Source: Diplonema japonicum
Lineage: Eukaryota; Euglenozoa; Diplonemea; Diplonemida; Diplonemidae
Direction of reading: 5' to 3'
DNA length: 64,000 nucleotides
Assembly: GCA_964019335.1 (NCBI GenBank)
Contig: OZ025686.1
Span: 124,001 to 188,000 of the forward strand
Shown here one piece after another: positions 42,486-53,206 of this stretch. Each line of letters starts with the position of its first letter. Position 1 is the first letter of the stretch. Both the position numbers and the translations under genes were made by a program. The notes beneath the pieces are model-generated. The model did no database searches. It saw only the letters and a program-made list of their open reading frames with translations, and was not told the DNA's origin.

Positions 42486-44687
42486 TTATGGGTTCATGAG
42501 CATTACCAATGCTGTCCATCCTGTGAACGGGGCCGTCCCCCTGCCCCTTCCGTCTGTTGCGTTGTAGTTCTCCCACAACTTCCCTGTTCTGTAATATTCC
42601 GCGCTTATGGTACGGACGAGGTCCTGGCGGAGCTCTTCTGCGACGGCGGCTGCCTCTGGGATGTCCTCGTACCGGTACTCCTTCATGGCCCGGAGGAACA
42701 TGTAGTTGATGTTGATCCAGATGGGTCCTGTCCAGTAGTTGTCGTGTTTCTTCACCTTCTTCAGTGAGGATTCCGATAGCGACTGTTTTGTGGGTTTCGT
42801 TTCATGGGAAAGGGGGAAAAAACATACCCTCAAGCCCCTGCCCGACATCAACTTCTCGGAAGCCAAGTTCACCGTCGCAATGATCTGTTCCCGGTCCTTC
42901 ACCACGTCGAGCGCCCCGCACAGCAGCGGGAAGAGGTTCACGTACCCGACAAAGGGAACGAATTTAGGAGGCAGCGACCCATCCTCGCGAGGAGGGCACC
43001 CTGAGACATCTGAGAAACGGTTCTTGTCCGCGTCCCAGTGTGTCTCCTGAAGGGACTTGCGAAGCTCCGTGCGCTCTAATCTGTAGAAATCCCTGGCGTC
43101 CGAGTCCTCGACGAACCCAGCTAGCGACTCCATCGTGTCGGCCATGAGAGTCATCCAGGAGATCAGATCAACGTGAGACTCTTCAGGTGTGTCGCATTTG
43201 GAGCGTGGGTAGTCGTCCAGCCCGCAAGAGAGCAGGTGGTACCCACTCCTGCCGTGCCACTTGAACACGTAAGGCTTGTGCCCCGCTTGGCTGCGTTTCC
43301 ACCACGAGTACCACCTTCTCAGGTACGGCCACACCTTTGCCAAAAAGGCTTTGTTTTCACCGTGTTCGTCATGCAGCGCAAAGTTTTGAATCTGCAGCAG
43401 CAGTGTAGGAGGGTTGGCATGGTTAGGGTTTTGCGGAACGAACTCCATCGGCACCCTGCTTCTCGGTTCCGTGCCTCTTATCTGCTCCCTTGGGATCCAC
43501 CCTGAGGGCTCCATCTGCGTCAGCCACGATGCAATGACATCCTTGCCGATCTCAGGATACCACTTCGAAATCGCAAGCTGGTGGAAACCCTCGTCCCACA
43601 AGAACCCCCTCGGGAACTTCGACCTCGAGGGGACAGCGGAGAACAGTTCCTGTGCGGGGATGATGCCGCCTTTGTTCCGGAGGCCCGTCCCGTACCAGTA
43701 CCCGATCCCGCCGATGAGAGACGAGAGCGCGTGCATCCCCATTTCATTGGAGGACCCGAAGACCTTTGTGTACCTTGCTTCAAACCAGTTTCTGTACGCG
43801 GAAAGTGCAACGGCGTACTTGCACCCTGCAAGAGGAGGTGAGGCTGCCCTGTCACCATGGTTCTGCATTGTGATCTCTATGGTGAACTCGGCAGAGGTCA
43901 TCTTCCTGATCAGAACGACCTGGTTGGGCTCCGCTGTCTCGTCGGCTTTCTTGCGGAAGATGTTGTCCCACTTGACGTCCCACTCGGAGCCTTGCTGCGT
44001 GCGGGTTTTAATGACAGCCCAGCTCCCGCCGAGCGTGACGGAGAATGTACCGAGTTTAGCAGTTGATGATGTGAGGGTGACCGCAGTGTCGGTTTCATGT
44101 ACATCGATGTGGGAGAACTCTGATGAAAAGGTTGGTGCAAGAAGCAAGGGTAAGGCTGTAGAGCTGCGGTGACCCTTCACCCTCGCGGTCCATTGGGTAG
44201 GGGAGGACTTGATGAAGGAGGTTTCTAGGGTGACTTGGTGCTTCTTGTCGATGATTTCCTGTATGCCGAATCTCACCCCGTCGTGCCTCTGCCACCCGAA
44301 GTTGATTGTGTTGTCGTCTTCAGCTGTGCTTCGCATGTGCCCTGGTACCCCCCATCCTAAGCCTATCAGGAAGGATTGCTCTTCTCTGGTGCGTAAGCCA
44401 AAGTAGTTTTGAGGCCGGTAGCTGCCCCACAGCATTGTGTCGTTCCATGTGGTTTCGCCTGAAGCGAGTTTTAGGTCTGCTAAGTCGAGGATTTCGGGTG
44501 CGGTTTCGGTCAGGGTGCAGATGAGTTCGCTTGATAGAACCTGCCTAACCACTATCCCCACGATCGCTACCAGTAGTCCTCCCACACCCCATCCTGCCCA
44601 TTTTCCTTTTGATGGGTTTTCTGCGATGTTGCCCCGTGGCGGAGGCTTGCTCCGGTCCTTTTTCTTGGTTTGTTTATCCTTTCCCAT
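42486..44687 (-). CDS. MOGS: Mannosyl-oligosaccharide glucosidase (glucosidase I, GH63)
   Basis: 718 residues after removing a 45-nt in-frame intron (donor GTATGTTTTT, acceptor AAAACAG, about 42783-42827). A short Lys-rich cytosolic tail precedes one signal anchor (GVGGLLVAIVGIVVRQVL), placing the enzyme as a type II ER membrane protein. GH63 marks: LWGSYRPQNYFGLRTR near the N-terminus, the acidic region RGFLWDEGFHQL, and WTGPIWININYMFLRAM with the C-terminal Trp-rich barrel. It removes the terminal alpha-1,2-glucose from N-glycans. Its presence implies that this organism transfers glucosylated oligosaccharide. Confidence 0.95.
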   Translation of the reverse strand: MGKDKQTKKKDRSKPPPRGNIAENPSKGKWAGWGVGGLLVAIVGIVVRQVLSSELICTLTETAPEILDLADLKLASGETTWNDTMLWGSYRPQNYFGLRTREEQSFLIGLGWGVPGHMRSTAEDDNTINFGWQRHDGVRFGIQEIIDKKHQVTLETSFIKSSPTQWTARVKGHRSSTALPLLLAPTFSSEFSHIDVHETDTAVTLTSSTAKLGTFSVTLGGSWAVIKTRTQQGSEWDVKWDNIFRKKADETAEPNQVVLIRKMTSAEFTIEITMQNHGDRAASPPLAGCKYAVALSAYRNWFEARYTKVFGSSNEMGMHALSSLIGGIGYWYGTGLRNKGGIIPAQELFSAVPSRSKFPRGFLWDEGFHQLAISKWYPEIGKDVIASWLTQMEPSGWIPREQIRGTEPRSRVPMEFVPQNPNHANPPTLLLQIQNFALHDEHGENKAFLAKVWPYLRRWYSWWKRSQAGHKPYVFKWHGRSGYHLLSCGLDDYPRSKCDTPEESHVDLISWMTLMADTMESLAGFVEDSDARDFYRLERTELRKSLQETHWDADKNRFSDVSGCPPREDGSLPPKFVPFVGYVNLFPLLCGALDVVKDREQIIATVNLASEKLMSGRGLRVCFFPLSHETKPTKQSLSESSLKKVKKHDNYWTGPIWININYMFLRAMKEYRYEDIPEAAAVAEELRQDLVRTISAEYYRTGKLWENYNATDGRGRGTAPFTGWTALVMLMNP

Positions 44688-45267
44688 TAATTCCTGTTTC
44701 TTGTGAATATGGTGCGTCGGGGGGGAGGGGGGGGGGGGAAGAAGAAGAAAAAAAGAGACATTTAAAAGAAAAAAAAAAGGGGGACGATGAAAAAAGAGGA
44801 AGAAAGGAAAACACCAAAAATAATAAAAAAAAAAAAAACATAAAAATTAGAGCCACATTTTTTTATTTTTTATTTTTTTGGATAGAATAGTTGGAACGTA
44901 AAAAAAAAAAAGAAAAAAAGTTTAAAAAAAAGTACTCTCAAGTACAATTTTTTTTTCCCTCGCCTCTTTTTTTTTTTTTTTTTTTTTTAAAAATCATATT
45001 ACTAACTACCCTGTTTCACAGGTTTTAGTGTCCAGAACAGAGGAGGTCACAGCCCTTCTCTATCACCCCGGGGAGTAAGGGCAGTCCTTCTCCCAAGGCT
45101 TCACAATATGAGTAAGAGGGGGAAGGGGGAGAAGGAAGAGGGGAGAGGGGAAAATAGTCTTTTTTTTTTCCCTTTGTTCTTTTTTTTTTCTTATTTTTTT
45201 CTTTTGTTTTATTTTATTTTTCTTCATTTTGAAAGAAATATGTGAGGTGGCTTCACATTAAAAAGAA

Positions 45268-45307
<40 letters not shown>

Positions 45308-45768
45308 AAGAGAAAAAAAAAGTGAGATAAAAAAAAGAATTCATTTCAAATTTCGTCAGCGGAAGTAGAGAAAGAAAAGAAGAAAAGAAAGAATAAAAAA
45401 ATTAAAAAAAAAAGAGGCTCTGTCTAAGGGAAGGGTGAAGGGGACAATACAAGTAACAAAATTTGGAAAAGGAAAAATAAATAAATAAAAAATATGGTAC
45501 ACAAGAAGACTTCTTAATTCTGCGCTTCGTTATTCATAACGGGGGGGGTGGGGTCTTTTTATTCTTCTTTTTATTTTTTTTCCCCCTTTATTTTACCTCC
45601 AAACTGCTTTCATTTGAAATTCTTCTTTTTTTTTTTTCCCTGCTTTCTAAGTATTAATAAACCAGAAACTCCAAAAGTTGGCAGGAGTGCAAAAAAAAAA
45701 AATAATAAAAAACTTCAATTCGCAAGCAGCTCTGTTAGTAAAAAAAAGATGAAATATTTTCTTGTGAG

Positions 45769-45820
<52 letters not shown>

Positions 45821-46917
45821 AGCTAGATTTTACCCTTGACCGTCAGCAACTCAAATAACTGAGAGTGAACGGTAAAAAATTAGATTTGCTGTATAAAAAA
45901 AAAATAAAGGAAAAAAAACGGAATTCTTTGTCATGTTACGGTTACATTTTCTATTCTTCATAAACTGTGCAGTGCTGCAAAAAATGAAAAAGTCCCAGGC
46001 TGACAAAGTCCGAGGTTTCTTCTGCTTTTTTCTGACGTACGAAATTTGTCAGGCCGAGAGTTATTCCGGTCATTTGTCGGTTTGAACCCTTGGCACTTTT
46101 CACCTTTTAACTGATACAGCTTGTATTTTCCTTTTTTTTTTTTCCCCGCCGCATTCTACTGTGTCTCTCTCATGCAATTTTATTTATGTTTCTTTCTTTC
46201 TCCCCCTCCCAGCTTCACGCAATTACAATAAACGTAAATAACAATAAATAACAAAAAAAGAAAAAAAACAAGAGAAGAGATAAGGCTCTAGGGTATAGCC
46301 CATGTTCAAGCGATTTTGTGATAAGAATAAAAAAAATAAGGGGGATCCGAAAATACCCCTCCCCCCTTTTCCCGAAGATTATGTTTCTTTCGGCTTGAGT
46401 ACGGAAAAAAAAAAGGGGGAGAAAAAAAATGGTGGGGAGGTTGGGAGGGAGAGGGAAGAAAAGAACAGATTATGTAGGGAACTGGTGACTTGGGATAAAT
46501 ATTCTTTATTCCTTCCACCTCCCCCCGTCACATTCTTTTTTTTTTTTCTCTTCTCCCCCCTCTCTCCCCTTTCCCTCCCCCTCCCCTTTTTTTTTTAAAC
46601 CCATTGGAGCGCTTTTACGACTGAGAAACAAAAAAAATTTTTAAACAGAATGCCGAAGAAACTTTACAATTCTTTTTTCTTGGAAAGAGGACGATGGGGA
46701 GGGATGGGCAAACAGGCTTTTTTTCTTTTTTTTTTTCCCCGTTCTTTTTTTTTTCTTTCGTTCTTTTTTTTTTTTTCTTTTTTCTACAACATCTTCGTCT
46801 CTCTAAAAAAAACGAACCTTTTTTATATTTCATTTTTTTTTAAAAATATTTTTTATATTTTTTTCCCCTTTTTATTCTTTCTATTATTCCCACTCCATTT
46901 TCCCCCCTCCCTCCAAA
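44688..46917. other. 2.2-kb gap, largest in the window
   Basis: Dominated by A/T runs (A runs of about 35 at 45270-45306 and about 51 at 45769-45819). Two complex islands stand out. 45000-45115 has a GCCCTT/AAGGGC stem around CCCCGGGG. 45826-46120 has nested inverted repeats (CTCA/TGAG, TTTACC/GGTAAA near 45833-45880) and a 40-codon minus-strand frame. Either may be a structured RNA. No tRNA or rRNA fold fits. Confidence 0.4.
45951..46073 (-). CDS. Possible 40-residue micro-ORF
   Basis: ATG 46073 to TAG 45951: MTGITLGLTNFVRQKKAEET, then SDFVSLGLFHFLQHCTVYEE. Protein-like composition in a gap otherwise made of homopolymers. However, the same DNA contains an inverted repeat (GGCCTGACAAA/TTTGTCAGCC), and no pyrimidine-AG acceptor lies close upstream, so an RNA element is an alternative. 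Confidence 0.25.
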   Translation of the reverse strand: MTGITLGLTNFVRQKKAEETSDFVSLGLFHFLQHCTVYEE

Positions 46918-47894
46918 TCAAGCAACACAGAAGAAGGTAGATGGTGGTGCCGACGCACGTAACTTATAATTTTTCTGTTTTTTTTTTTTTTTTTTTTTTA
47001 ATTCCTCTTTTCCACACCTGAACTACGGTTTCGGACATTGCCAGATAGGAAGGTACGGGGAGTTGAGAAGTGAGCAAATTCTGTTTTTTTTTTTTTTTTT
47101 TTTTCTTCCCATCCAAACTATGACACACACACCTGTATTATTCTATGAACCTTGAATAACGTGTCGTCCCTCTTAGTCTCTCTGTTGAAATCGCTGACCA
47201 GCAGACCATTCACCTTGTTCAACCTCACGCAGAAGGGGCTGTTCTCCACCACCAGCACCTTGTCGGGGTTCCTTCCGAGGAAGCGAATATCCTTTGCGGG
47301 TGTGTTCCAAGAAAACCACCTCTTGTCCCTTGTGATGATGTGGGTGAAATCCGTAGGGCTGAGACCTATATCTTTCAGGGCTACTTCCGTTGCGGCACGG
47401 GTTGAGGCAGTCCAAAGAACTGTCTCGCACCGTCCCTTGAGGCCCTTTAAAAGATCGGTCGCACCGGGTCTTTCATGAACAACACCGAGTTTCGGGTGCC
47501 ATAATAATGTTTCATCCATATCTATGACAACTGTGTAGACTGTGGTCCATTCGTCTGGTTGGGGTGGTATCAGCGTGACCCCTGTTTTGTAATTGCTTTT
47601 TTTCACAGGTTTTTTCGTTTTTTTTGTTTTCGGTTTTTCAACACGCTTCCGTTCCTTTCTCTCTGTTGCGAAGGTTCTGACTCCTTCGGGTTTGCTTGTG
47701 CTTTTTTCGGGGGTCTGTACCCGGGGGGTGGCAACAACGACTTCCGCCTTGTGTGGGGTGGTCACGCTGCTACGCAGCGGCTTCTTCTTCATCTGGTTCA
47801 TGGTCGCCTCACAGCCTACCTTTGTGTTCAAATTCGTCTTATTTGCTAATGGACCCGCTCGCCCCGGTGGCACTGGTTTTGTAAAAACCGCCAT
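46918..47894 (-). CDS. SCP/FCP1-like HAD phosphatase (3 exons)
   Basis: 293 residues after 52- and 43-nt introns, both with poly-A before a CAG acceptor. The N-terminal 115 residues are basic and Pro/Lys-rich. The NIF-type HAD domain follows: nucleophile VIDMDETLLWHP, WTASTRAATEVAL, the Lys-loop TRDKRWFSW, and acidic motif VLVVENSPFCVRLN. The last two short exons end PVPSYLAMSETVVQ and KNYKLRASAP to stop at 46918. Protein phosphatases of this class act on phosphoserine (RNA polymerase II CTD) or nuclear envelope proteins. The substrate is not predictable here. The first motif is DxDET rather than the usual DxDET/DxDGT pair, so it is intact. Confidence 0.88.
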
Positions 47895-48362
47895 TTTCTT
47901 TTTTTTTTTTTTTTTTGCCTTTTTTCTTTTTTAATTTATTTCCGCCCCTACTTCTCTTCCCCCCTCCGCGACACTTTTTTTTTTCCTTCTTCTTTTCAGA
48001 GATCGAAGTTGAAAAGAGAACAAAAAAAAAAGGCTGGGGGGATAGAAAATAAAAATATGTTTTTTTTTTTTATATATTATTTCTCTTAAAGCAATTCCAA
48101 AACTCGGGCTGGGTGAGAAAAAAAAAATGACATTTTTACTGGGCTGCACTCTGTTTTTTTTTTTTTTTTTCCTTTTTTTTTTGACAGTAGTTTCTTTTGC
48201 CTACAGAATCCCGTTTTTTTTTTTTCCCCTTTGTGAGTACTGTAGTTTGGACAGAGTTCGAGCTGGAAAAATAAAATAAAATAAAATAAAATGACAAAAA
48301 TAAAAAGAAATCAATATGGGGGGAGAGAGGGTGGGTTGGGCAAAGTATTAAAAAAAAAATGC
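47895..48362. other. Gene-free gap
   Basis: T/A-rich spacer including five tandem ATAAA-type units near 48270-48290. No coding island. Confidence 0.5.
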
Positions 48363-48501
48363 TTACTGGCACTCCATGATAGCGTTGACCTGTTTTTTGT
48401 TTTGTTTTTTTTCGTTTTTACCCCCCCCCTCTTTTTCCATACCACGTCGTTGTTGCTGCTCCTGAGGGCGGAGACGGCCTTCTTGCGGCTCACGCTGGCC
48501 T

Positions 48502-48541
<40 letters not shown>

Positions 48542-49020
48542 CTTGTCTATACCTGGGTCATCACCAACTCAATGTCCTTCTCCTCAAGGCCAGATGCGTC
48601 GATCTCACCCTCCTCCTCCTCCTCGGCGTCCTCCTTCTGGTCAGCCTGGGCGGCCTTGGCAGCGGCGGAGAAGGCCTTCATGGCCTCACGCTCCTTCTCT
48701 GCGTTGATGTTCTCCATCTTGGCCTCGCCGAAGATGACGTAGGTGGAGCTGGTGGCGTTTTTGTACACGTCCGGCTTGTGGATGACGAACACGATGCTCT
48801 TGGATTTGTTGATGGAGACCTTAAGGCAACCGGACACAGGCTTCAGCCCCAGCTTGGCCATCGCCTTCCTTGACTTCTTCTCGCTCCTGGAGGTCTTCCC
48901 CATCATGTTTGCCTCATCCTCAGCAACCGCTCCCTCAGCCGCCTCCAGAGCGGGAACCTCATCGTCGCTCTCCTCCTTCTCGGCGGAGTCAATGTTTCTC
49001 TTCTCAACAACCTCAGTCAT
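48363..49020 (-). CDS. NACA: Nascent polypeptide-associated complex subunit alpha (3 exons)
   Basis: 183 residues. The acidic N-terminus is followed by the NAC domain (SRSEKKSRKAMAKLGLKPVS, then FVIHKPDVYKN and YVIFGEAK). After an acidic linker comes the UBA domain split over three exons (EKDIELVMTQ, ASVSRKKAVSALRSSNNDVV, NAIMECQ). Both introns are 53 nt; the first is a 5' GTATAGAC followed by about 39 A and the acceptor CAG. The protein pairs with BTF3 at the ribosomal exit tunnel and shields nascent chains. Confidence 0.96.
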
Positions 49021-49195
49021 TTTTTTTTAGGGGGGTTTTAAAAAATTAAGATTTCCTTTGAAAAAGTGTGTGTGTGGGAGATCATCAGGGGAATTTAAAA
49101 AAAAAAAAAAAAAAGGAAAAAAAAGTTTTTTTTAATTGTCTGTTTTTTAGTCAAAAAAAAATCAGGCGGATGGCAAAAAAAAAAAAAGGAATGGA

Positions 49196-49228
<33 letters not shown>

Positions 49229-49421
49229 AAATCGTGTGTTCACGTACTCTCCCCAATCGCAAGGGAAGAAGGGGAAAAGAAGAAAAAAAAAGTGGAAAGA
49301 CAGAGGTGGGGATGGAGGGGCATAAAAAAAAAAATCTTTTTTTTTTTGGCTAAGGAACAATTCTTTTTTTCTTCTTCTTTATATATGAGGGGGCCGACAA
49401 AAAAGAAACGGGGCACCAATC
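49021..49421. other. Gene-free gap
   Basis: A/T runs (A run of about 26 at 49200-49226). No feature seen. Confidence 0.5.
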
Positions 49422-51385
49422 TCAAGCAGCAACCATCCAGGTGCGCACGGCAGAGTCCTGTGTTGTGTGGCGATTTATGTCACTCTTTTTTTCCCCCTCC
49501 CCATACCTGTCCAGTTGTGATAACCTCGTCCTCAGAAAGCCACGCCACAGTGTTCGCCCCACCAAGGTGAACACCGTCCTTTTTAAGTCGGGTGCCCTTC
49601 TCAAGATCCCATACAATGAGATGGCTGTCGATGGAAACCGTGGCAAGCTGCTTGCCAGAGGGGGAGAAGGCGATTCCCTTCACGGACTGGTTATGGTAGC
49701 ACATGGAGCCCAACCCAGAGACCTGCTTCACGCTCCCTGTGTACTCCCACATGGTGATCTCTCTGCTGGAGTCACCAACAGCGAACCTCGACCCGTCTGC
49801 AGACCATGCCACGCATGTGATGGCAGCCTTGTGCTCTGCGATCTCTTCCAGTTGCTCCAGCTTGGTGCCCTTCATGGCGTACAGGGTCACCTTCTTCTCC
49901 TTGCTCCCCACCAGGAGTACTTTTCCGTTTGTCGCGCAGCAGGACGGTGTGAAGGTGGTGGCCACCTTCGACAGCTCCTCGCCCTCCTTCGACATCACGT
50001 AGATACCCTTGTTCGTTGTCACCACAAGGTTGCCCCCCATCGCCACAAGCCCGTTCGGCCCACCGGACACCTTGTTCGGCAGCATGGTCAGCTCGCATGA
50101 GTCGAGCGGCGTGACGGCAAGCGTGTCGTCCATGCTGCACGTGAAGAGCTTCCCTTCTGTGATCACAGCGGAGCTGATCTGCACGGTGGTTGGAATGGAT
50201 TAAAGAAAGCAAAAAGCATACCACTGAACCGTGCATCTTTTTGGCGATGGGTCTCCTTGACTTCTCTGGGCTGTGGGCCTTGTTCCCCCACACCAAGATG
50301 GCGGGGTCGCTGCTGCACGTTACGACAGTGTCGCCGTCCACTGCGAGGGCAGTGACGGGCTTACCGTGGCCCCGCAGCACCAGCTTCGGCTGCTCGCTGC
50401 CCTCGGCGAAGACGTTCAGGTCGCCGTTGAGCCCAACACTGACCATGGTTTCCCCGACGTAGGCACAACCCACCTGCATGTAGTCAACCGTCTTGTCCTG
50501 CAGCTTGAAGGTCTCCAGACATTTCTTGCTCTCAACGTCCCACACCTTGACAGTTTTGTCAGCGCTGGACGTGAGGATCTTGCTGCCGCTGGGGTGCCAC
50601 GCCACCTGTGCTTGTTGTGTTGGGCACAATGCACATACCGAGTACACGGAGCCCGTGTGGTTGCAGGGGATCTCATCCACCTTCTCACCTGTCTTCCCGT
50701 CGTACACCAAGATCTGCTTGTCGCTGCAAAGGTGGTGCGTTGTTTAATATAACACATACCTCCCGACAGAGATGAACTTGTCGCCTGCGGGGTTGAACCT
50801 GACGCAGTTCACGGTGTTTGAGTGGTGTTGCTGGCCGTGCTTGAACTTGAAGGGGGGACCTTCGTAGAAGTTCACCTCGGTGTCCTCGGAGCCGGTGGCC
50901 ACACGGAAAGGTCTTTCGAGCCTCATGTCGCAGGTTTGGATGTTTCTGGTGTGGCCGGAGATCTGCCCCACACTGGAACCACCGTCGATCATGAAAGCGG
51001 CGGAGAAGTTGTCACGGCCCTCGCCAACAGCGACAAGGCGTTGGTTGTCGCCTGAGAAGCAGAGGTCCTTGATGGGGCCGGCGGTGACCTGAGTTTGGAT
51101 CTTGACTGTGTTCTGTACGTTGTCCAGCGCCCACACGACCACGTTGCCCTCCTTGTCCCCTGATGCGCAGTATGACTGGCTCGGGCTCACCCTCGTCGCC
51201 GTCACGGGGAACTTGTGCCTGTGCACGGCCAGCACCTCGTTCAGGTTCTCAACGCTCCTCGCGTACACGAACAGCCCGTTCCCGTACACTACAGACTGCT
51301 TCTTCTTGTACACACCAAGTGACAGCGCCTGCCCTCTGGTGGTCCCCGCCGCAGGGGGAATCACAGCGTTCGCCTTAAGAGACAT
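49422..51385 (-). CDS. WDR1: Actin-interacting protein 1 (AIP1/WDR1), 5 exons
   Basis: 600 residues (human WDR1 606) after introns of 36, 33, 43 and 49 nt. Two seven-bladed WD40 propellers. Diagnostic AIP1 segments include GRDNFSAAFMIDGGSSVGQI and RVATGSEDTEVNFYEGPPF in the first propeller, and DSHLIVWDLE with a final exon ending DSAVRTWMVAA. It works with cofilin to take apart actin filaments in the cytosol. The 33-nt intron (GTATGTGCAT to AAGCACAG) is among the shortest in the window and is an in-frame multiple of three. Confidence 0.96.
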
Positions 51386-51876
51386 TTGTTGAGCAACACC
51401 TGTTCAAAGGGGGGGGGGTGAATCGCCTTTCTATTACACTTGCTATTATAGCTATTTATTGCCAACAGATTATAGCCATAATTTCACTTGAGAACGAAAC
51501 CGGGGTTTTTTTGCCCGAGGGCCCGACGCTAGACAGTGTAGCTCAGTGGTTAGGGGCCATGAGGGTCGTGGGTTCAACCCCCAAGGCCAACTTTTCGCGA
51601 ACAAATTATAGCCCCAAAAAATCAAATTATGAGACCCCATTAATAAGATAACAGGTCCGGAGTGAAGAAATTTCTGAAAAGTGAGATAAAAATAATATAC
51701 TTTTTTTTTTTTCCCCCTCAGTTCATCGTCCTTCACCTACACTTCGAATTCTTTTTCCCCCCTTCCGTCTCATGATTTTTAGTACTTTCCATCAAAAAAA
51801 AAATCCCTCCCATTTGGGTAGTTGAGGCGGGATTTGAAAGAAAAAAAAACCCCCCCCTCACTTTTTTTTTTGTCAT
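51386..51876. other. Gap with tRNA-like sequence flanked by direct repeats
   Basis: Contains a Pol III-like A box (TAGCTCAGTGGTTAG, 51539-51553) and B box (GGGTTCAACCC, 51570-51580) only 16 bases apart. These are bracketed by ACAGATTATAGCC (51465-51477) and ACAAATTATAGCC (51601-51613), 12 of 13 identical. See findings. Confidence 0.5.
51465..51613 (+). repeat. tRNA-derived (SINE-like) fragment with flanking direct repeats
   Basis: The D-arm half (GCTC/GGGC pairing possible) and T-loop half of a tRNA are recognisable, but the anticodon arm is missing, so it cannot be a functional tRNA. The 12/13 flanking repeats look like a degraded target-site duplication of a retroposed tRNA/SINE copy. Confidence 0.4.
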
Positions 51877-52308
51877 CTACGAACGGGGCTTCTCCTTCTT
51901 CTCGCGGTACAAGGCGAAGAGGCCAACACCAGAAACCTTGCTGATCTTGAAACGAACGCCCGGAATATCACCAACAGCGTGGCCGGACCTACCCAGACCG
52001 GCAACGAGGACCTCGTCGTTCTCCTCAACAAAGTGGAGACAACCGTCGTTAGGGACAAAGGCAAGGATCTTCTTGCCGTTCTTAATAAGCTGCACACGGA
52101 CGCACTTACGGATGGCAGAGTTAGGCTGCTTGGCCTCCACACCGATCTTCTCGAGGACGATGCCCTTTACGTGAGAAGATCCACCGAACACGTTCGCCTT
52201 GATGGACACGCTGAGATGCGCTTTTTTCCAGTCCTTGTCTGCCCACTTCTGCGTCCTCCTCCTCGTTTTCAGCTTACGCGCCGTGTTGATTCCGCGTGGC
52301 TTACCCAT
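51877..52308 (-). CDS. RPS23: 40S ribosomal protein uS12 (RPS23)
   Basis: 143 residues, single exon. Full eukaryotic uS12: [20 protein letters not shown], the decoding-centre loop [14 protein letters not shown] (with the Pro hydroxylated in other eukaryotes) and the C-terminus EKPRS. It sits at the mRNA-tRNA decoding site. ACCAG and ATCAAAG precede the ATG as possible leader-splice sites. Confidence 0.98.
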   Translation of the reverse strand: MGKPRGINTARKLKTRRRTQKWADKDWKKAHLSVSIKANVFGGSSHVKGIVLEKIGVEAKQPNSAIRKCVRVQLIKNGKKILAFVPNDGCLHFVEENDEVLVAGLGRSGHAVGDIPGVRFKISKVSGVGLFALYREKKEKPRS

Positions 52309-52723
52309 TTTTTACTTTTTTTTTTCCCTCCTTTGATCAACTGGTAATTTATGTTAAAAAAAAATTGATAGCGGAGAAGGCGGGGGTTAAAGATATGAAG
52401 ACAAAAGAGAAAAAAAAAAAAAAGAGAAAAAAAAAACTAAAGAAAAAAAAATGACATCTGCTTTTCTTTTTTTCTTCTTTTTCTCTCCTCCCCCCCTTTT
52501 CCCTTTCCCGGTAAAAAAACTCGTAATTCTTTTTTGTTATTTCGTTTTTTTTTTTTTTTTAATAGCCTCGTTGATGTAGTTTGAACCCGCCGATGTCTTG
52601 GGGGGGGGGGGGGGGGGAAGGTAATTCCGAAATTTTTTTTGTTTCTTCTAGTTATTATTTTTTTTTTAAATCTTCTTCTTCAAAAAAAAAAGAAAAAAAA
52701 AGGGAACTTAAGAGATGATGTGC
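52309..52723. other. Gene-free gap
   Basis: A/T runs and a G run of about 17 near 52601-52617. No feature seen. Confidence 0.5.
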
Positions 52724-53206
52724 TCAGTAGAAGAAACCAAGGACCTTGCCACCAGTGTGCTTCCTCCTGGCCTCCTCGTGGTCCATGATGCCGAGGGAAG
52801 TGGTCATCACAACGAAGCCGAATTGGCGGGAGGGGAGAAGGTAGGTCGTGAACTCGTCCACACTGGGGAGGGCGATGTTGTACCTAAATAGATTTTTTTT
52901 TTTTTTAAATTTTAAACACACCTGGGGGACACGACACCACACTTGTTCAGACGGCCGTTAAGCTCGACCACAACCTTGTTGCCCCTGTGGTCATCGACAA
53001 TCTGTTTTTTTTTTTTTTTTTTTTTTTTTTTCTTTTTTCTTCTTCCTCCACACCTCGAACTCATTGATGTAACCATGCTTCTGCATAACAGTCAGGAACT
53101 TGATGATCACCTTGGAAACCGGCTTCAACAGAACCTGACGCTTTCCCTTCCTGGACGCGTTAGCCATGGTCTTGAGGGCATCGGCGAGGGTCGACATACG
53201 GGTCAT
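52724..53206 (-). CDS. RPS15A: 40S ribosomal protein uS8 (RPS15A), 3 exons
   Basis: 130 residues, the standard length. Exons 53206-53054, 53001-52922 and 52883-52724; introns of 52 nt (GTGTGGAGG, then about 25 A, CAG) and 38 nt. The sequence has [20 protein letters not shown] at the N-terminal domain, [20 protein letters not shown], and ends [19 protein letters not shown] follows immediately after CTCTTTTTCAAG, the clearest trans-splice acceptor in the window (no 5' UTR beyond the leader). Confidence 0.98.

Noticed and set aside
51530-51600. A tRNA gene suggested by A- and B-box matches
   Set aside because: The boxes are 16 bases apart, leaving no room for an anticodon arm, and the acceptor ends do not pair. 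Kept only as a tRNA-derived fragment.
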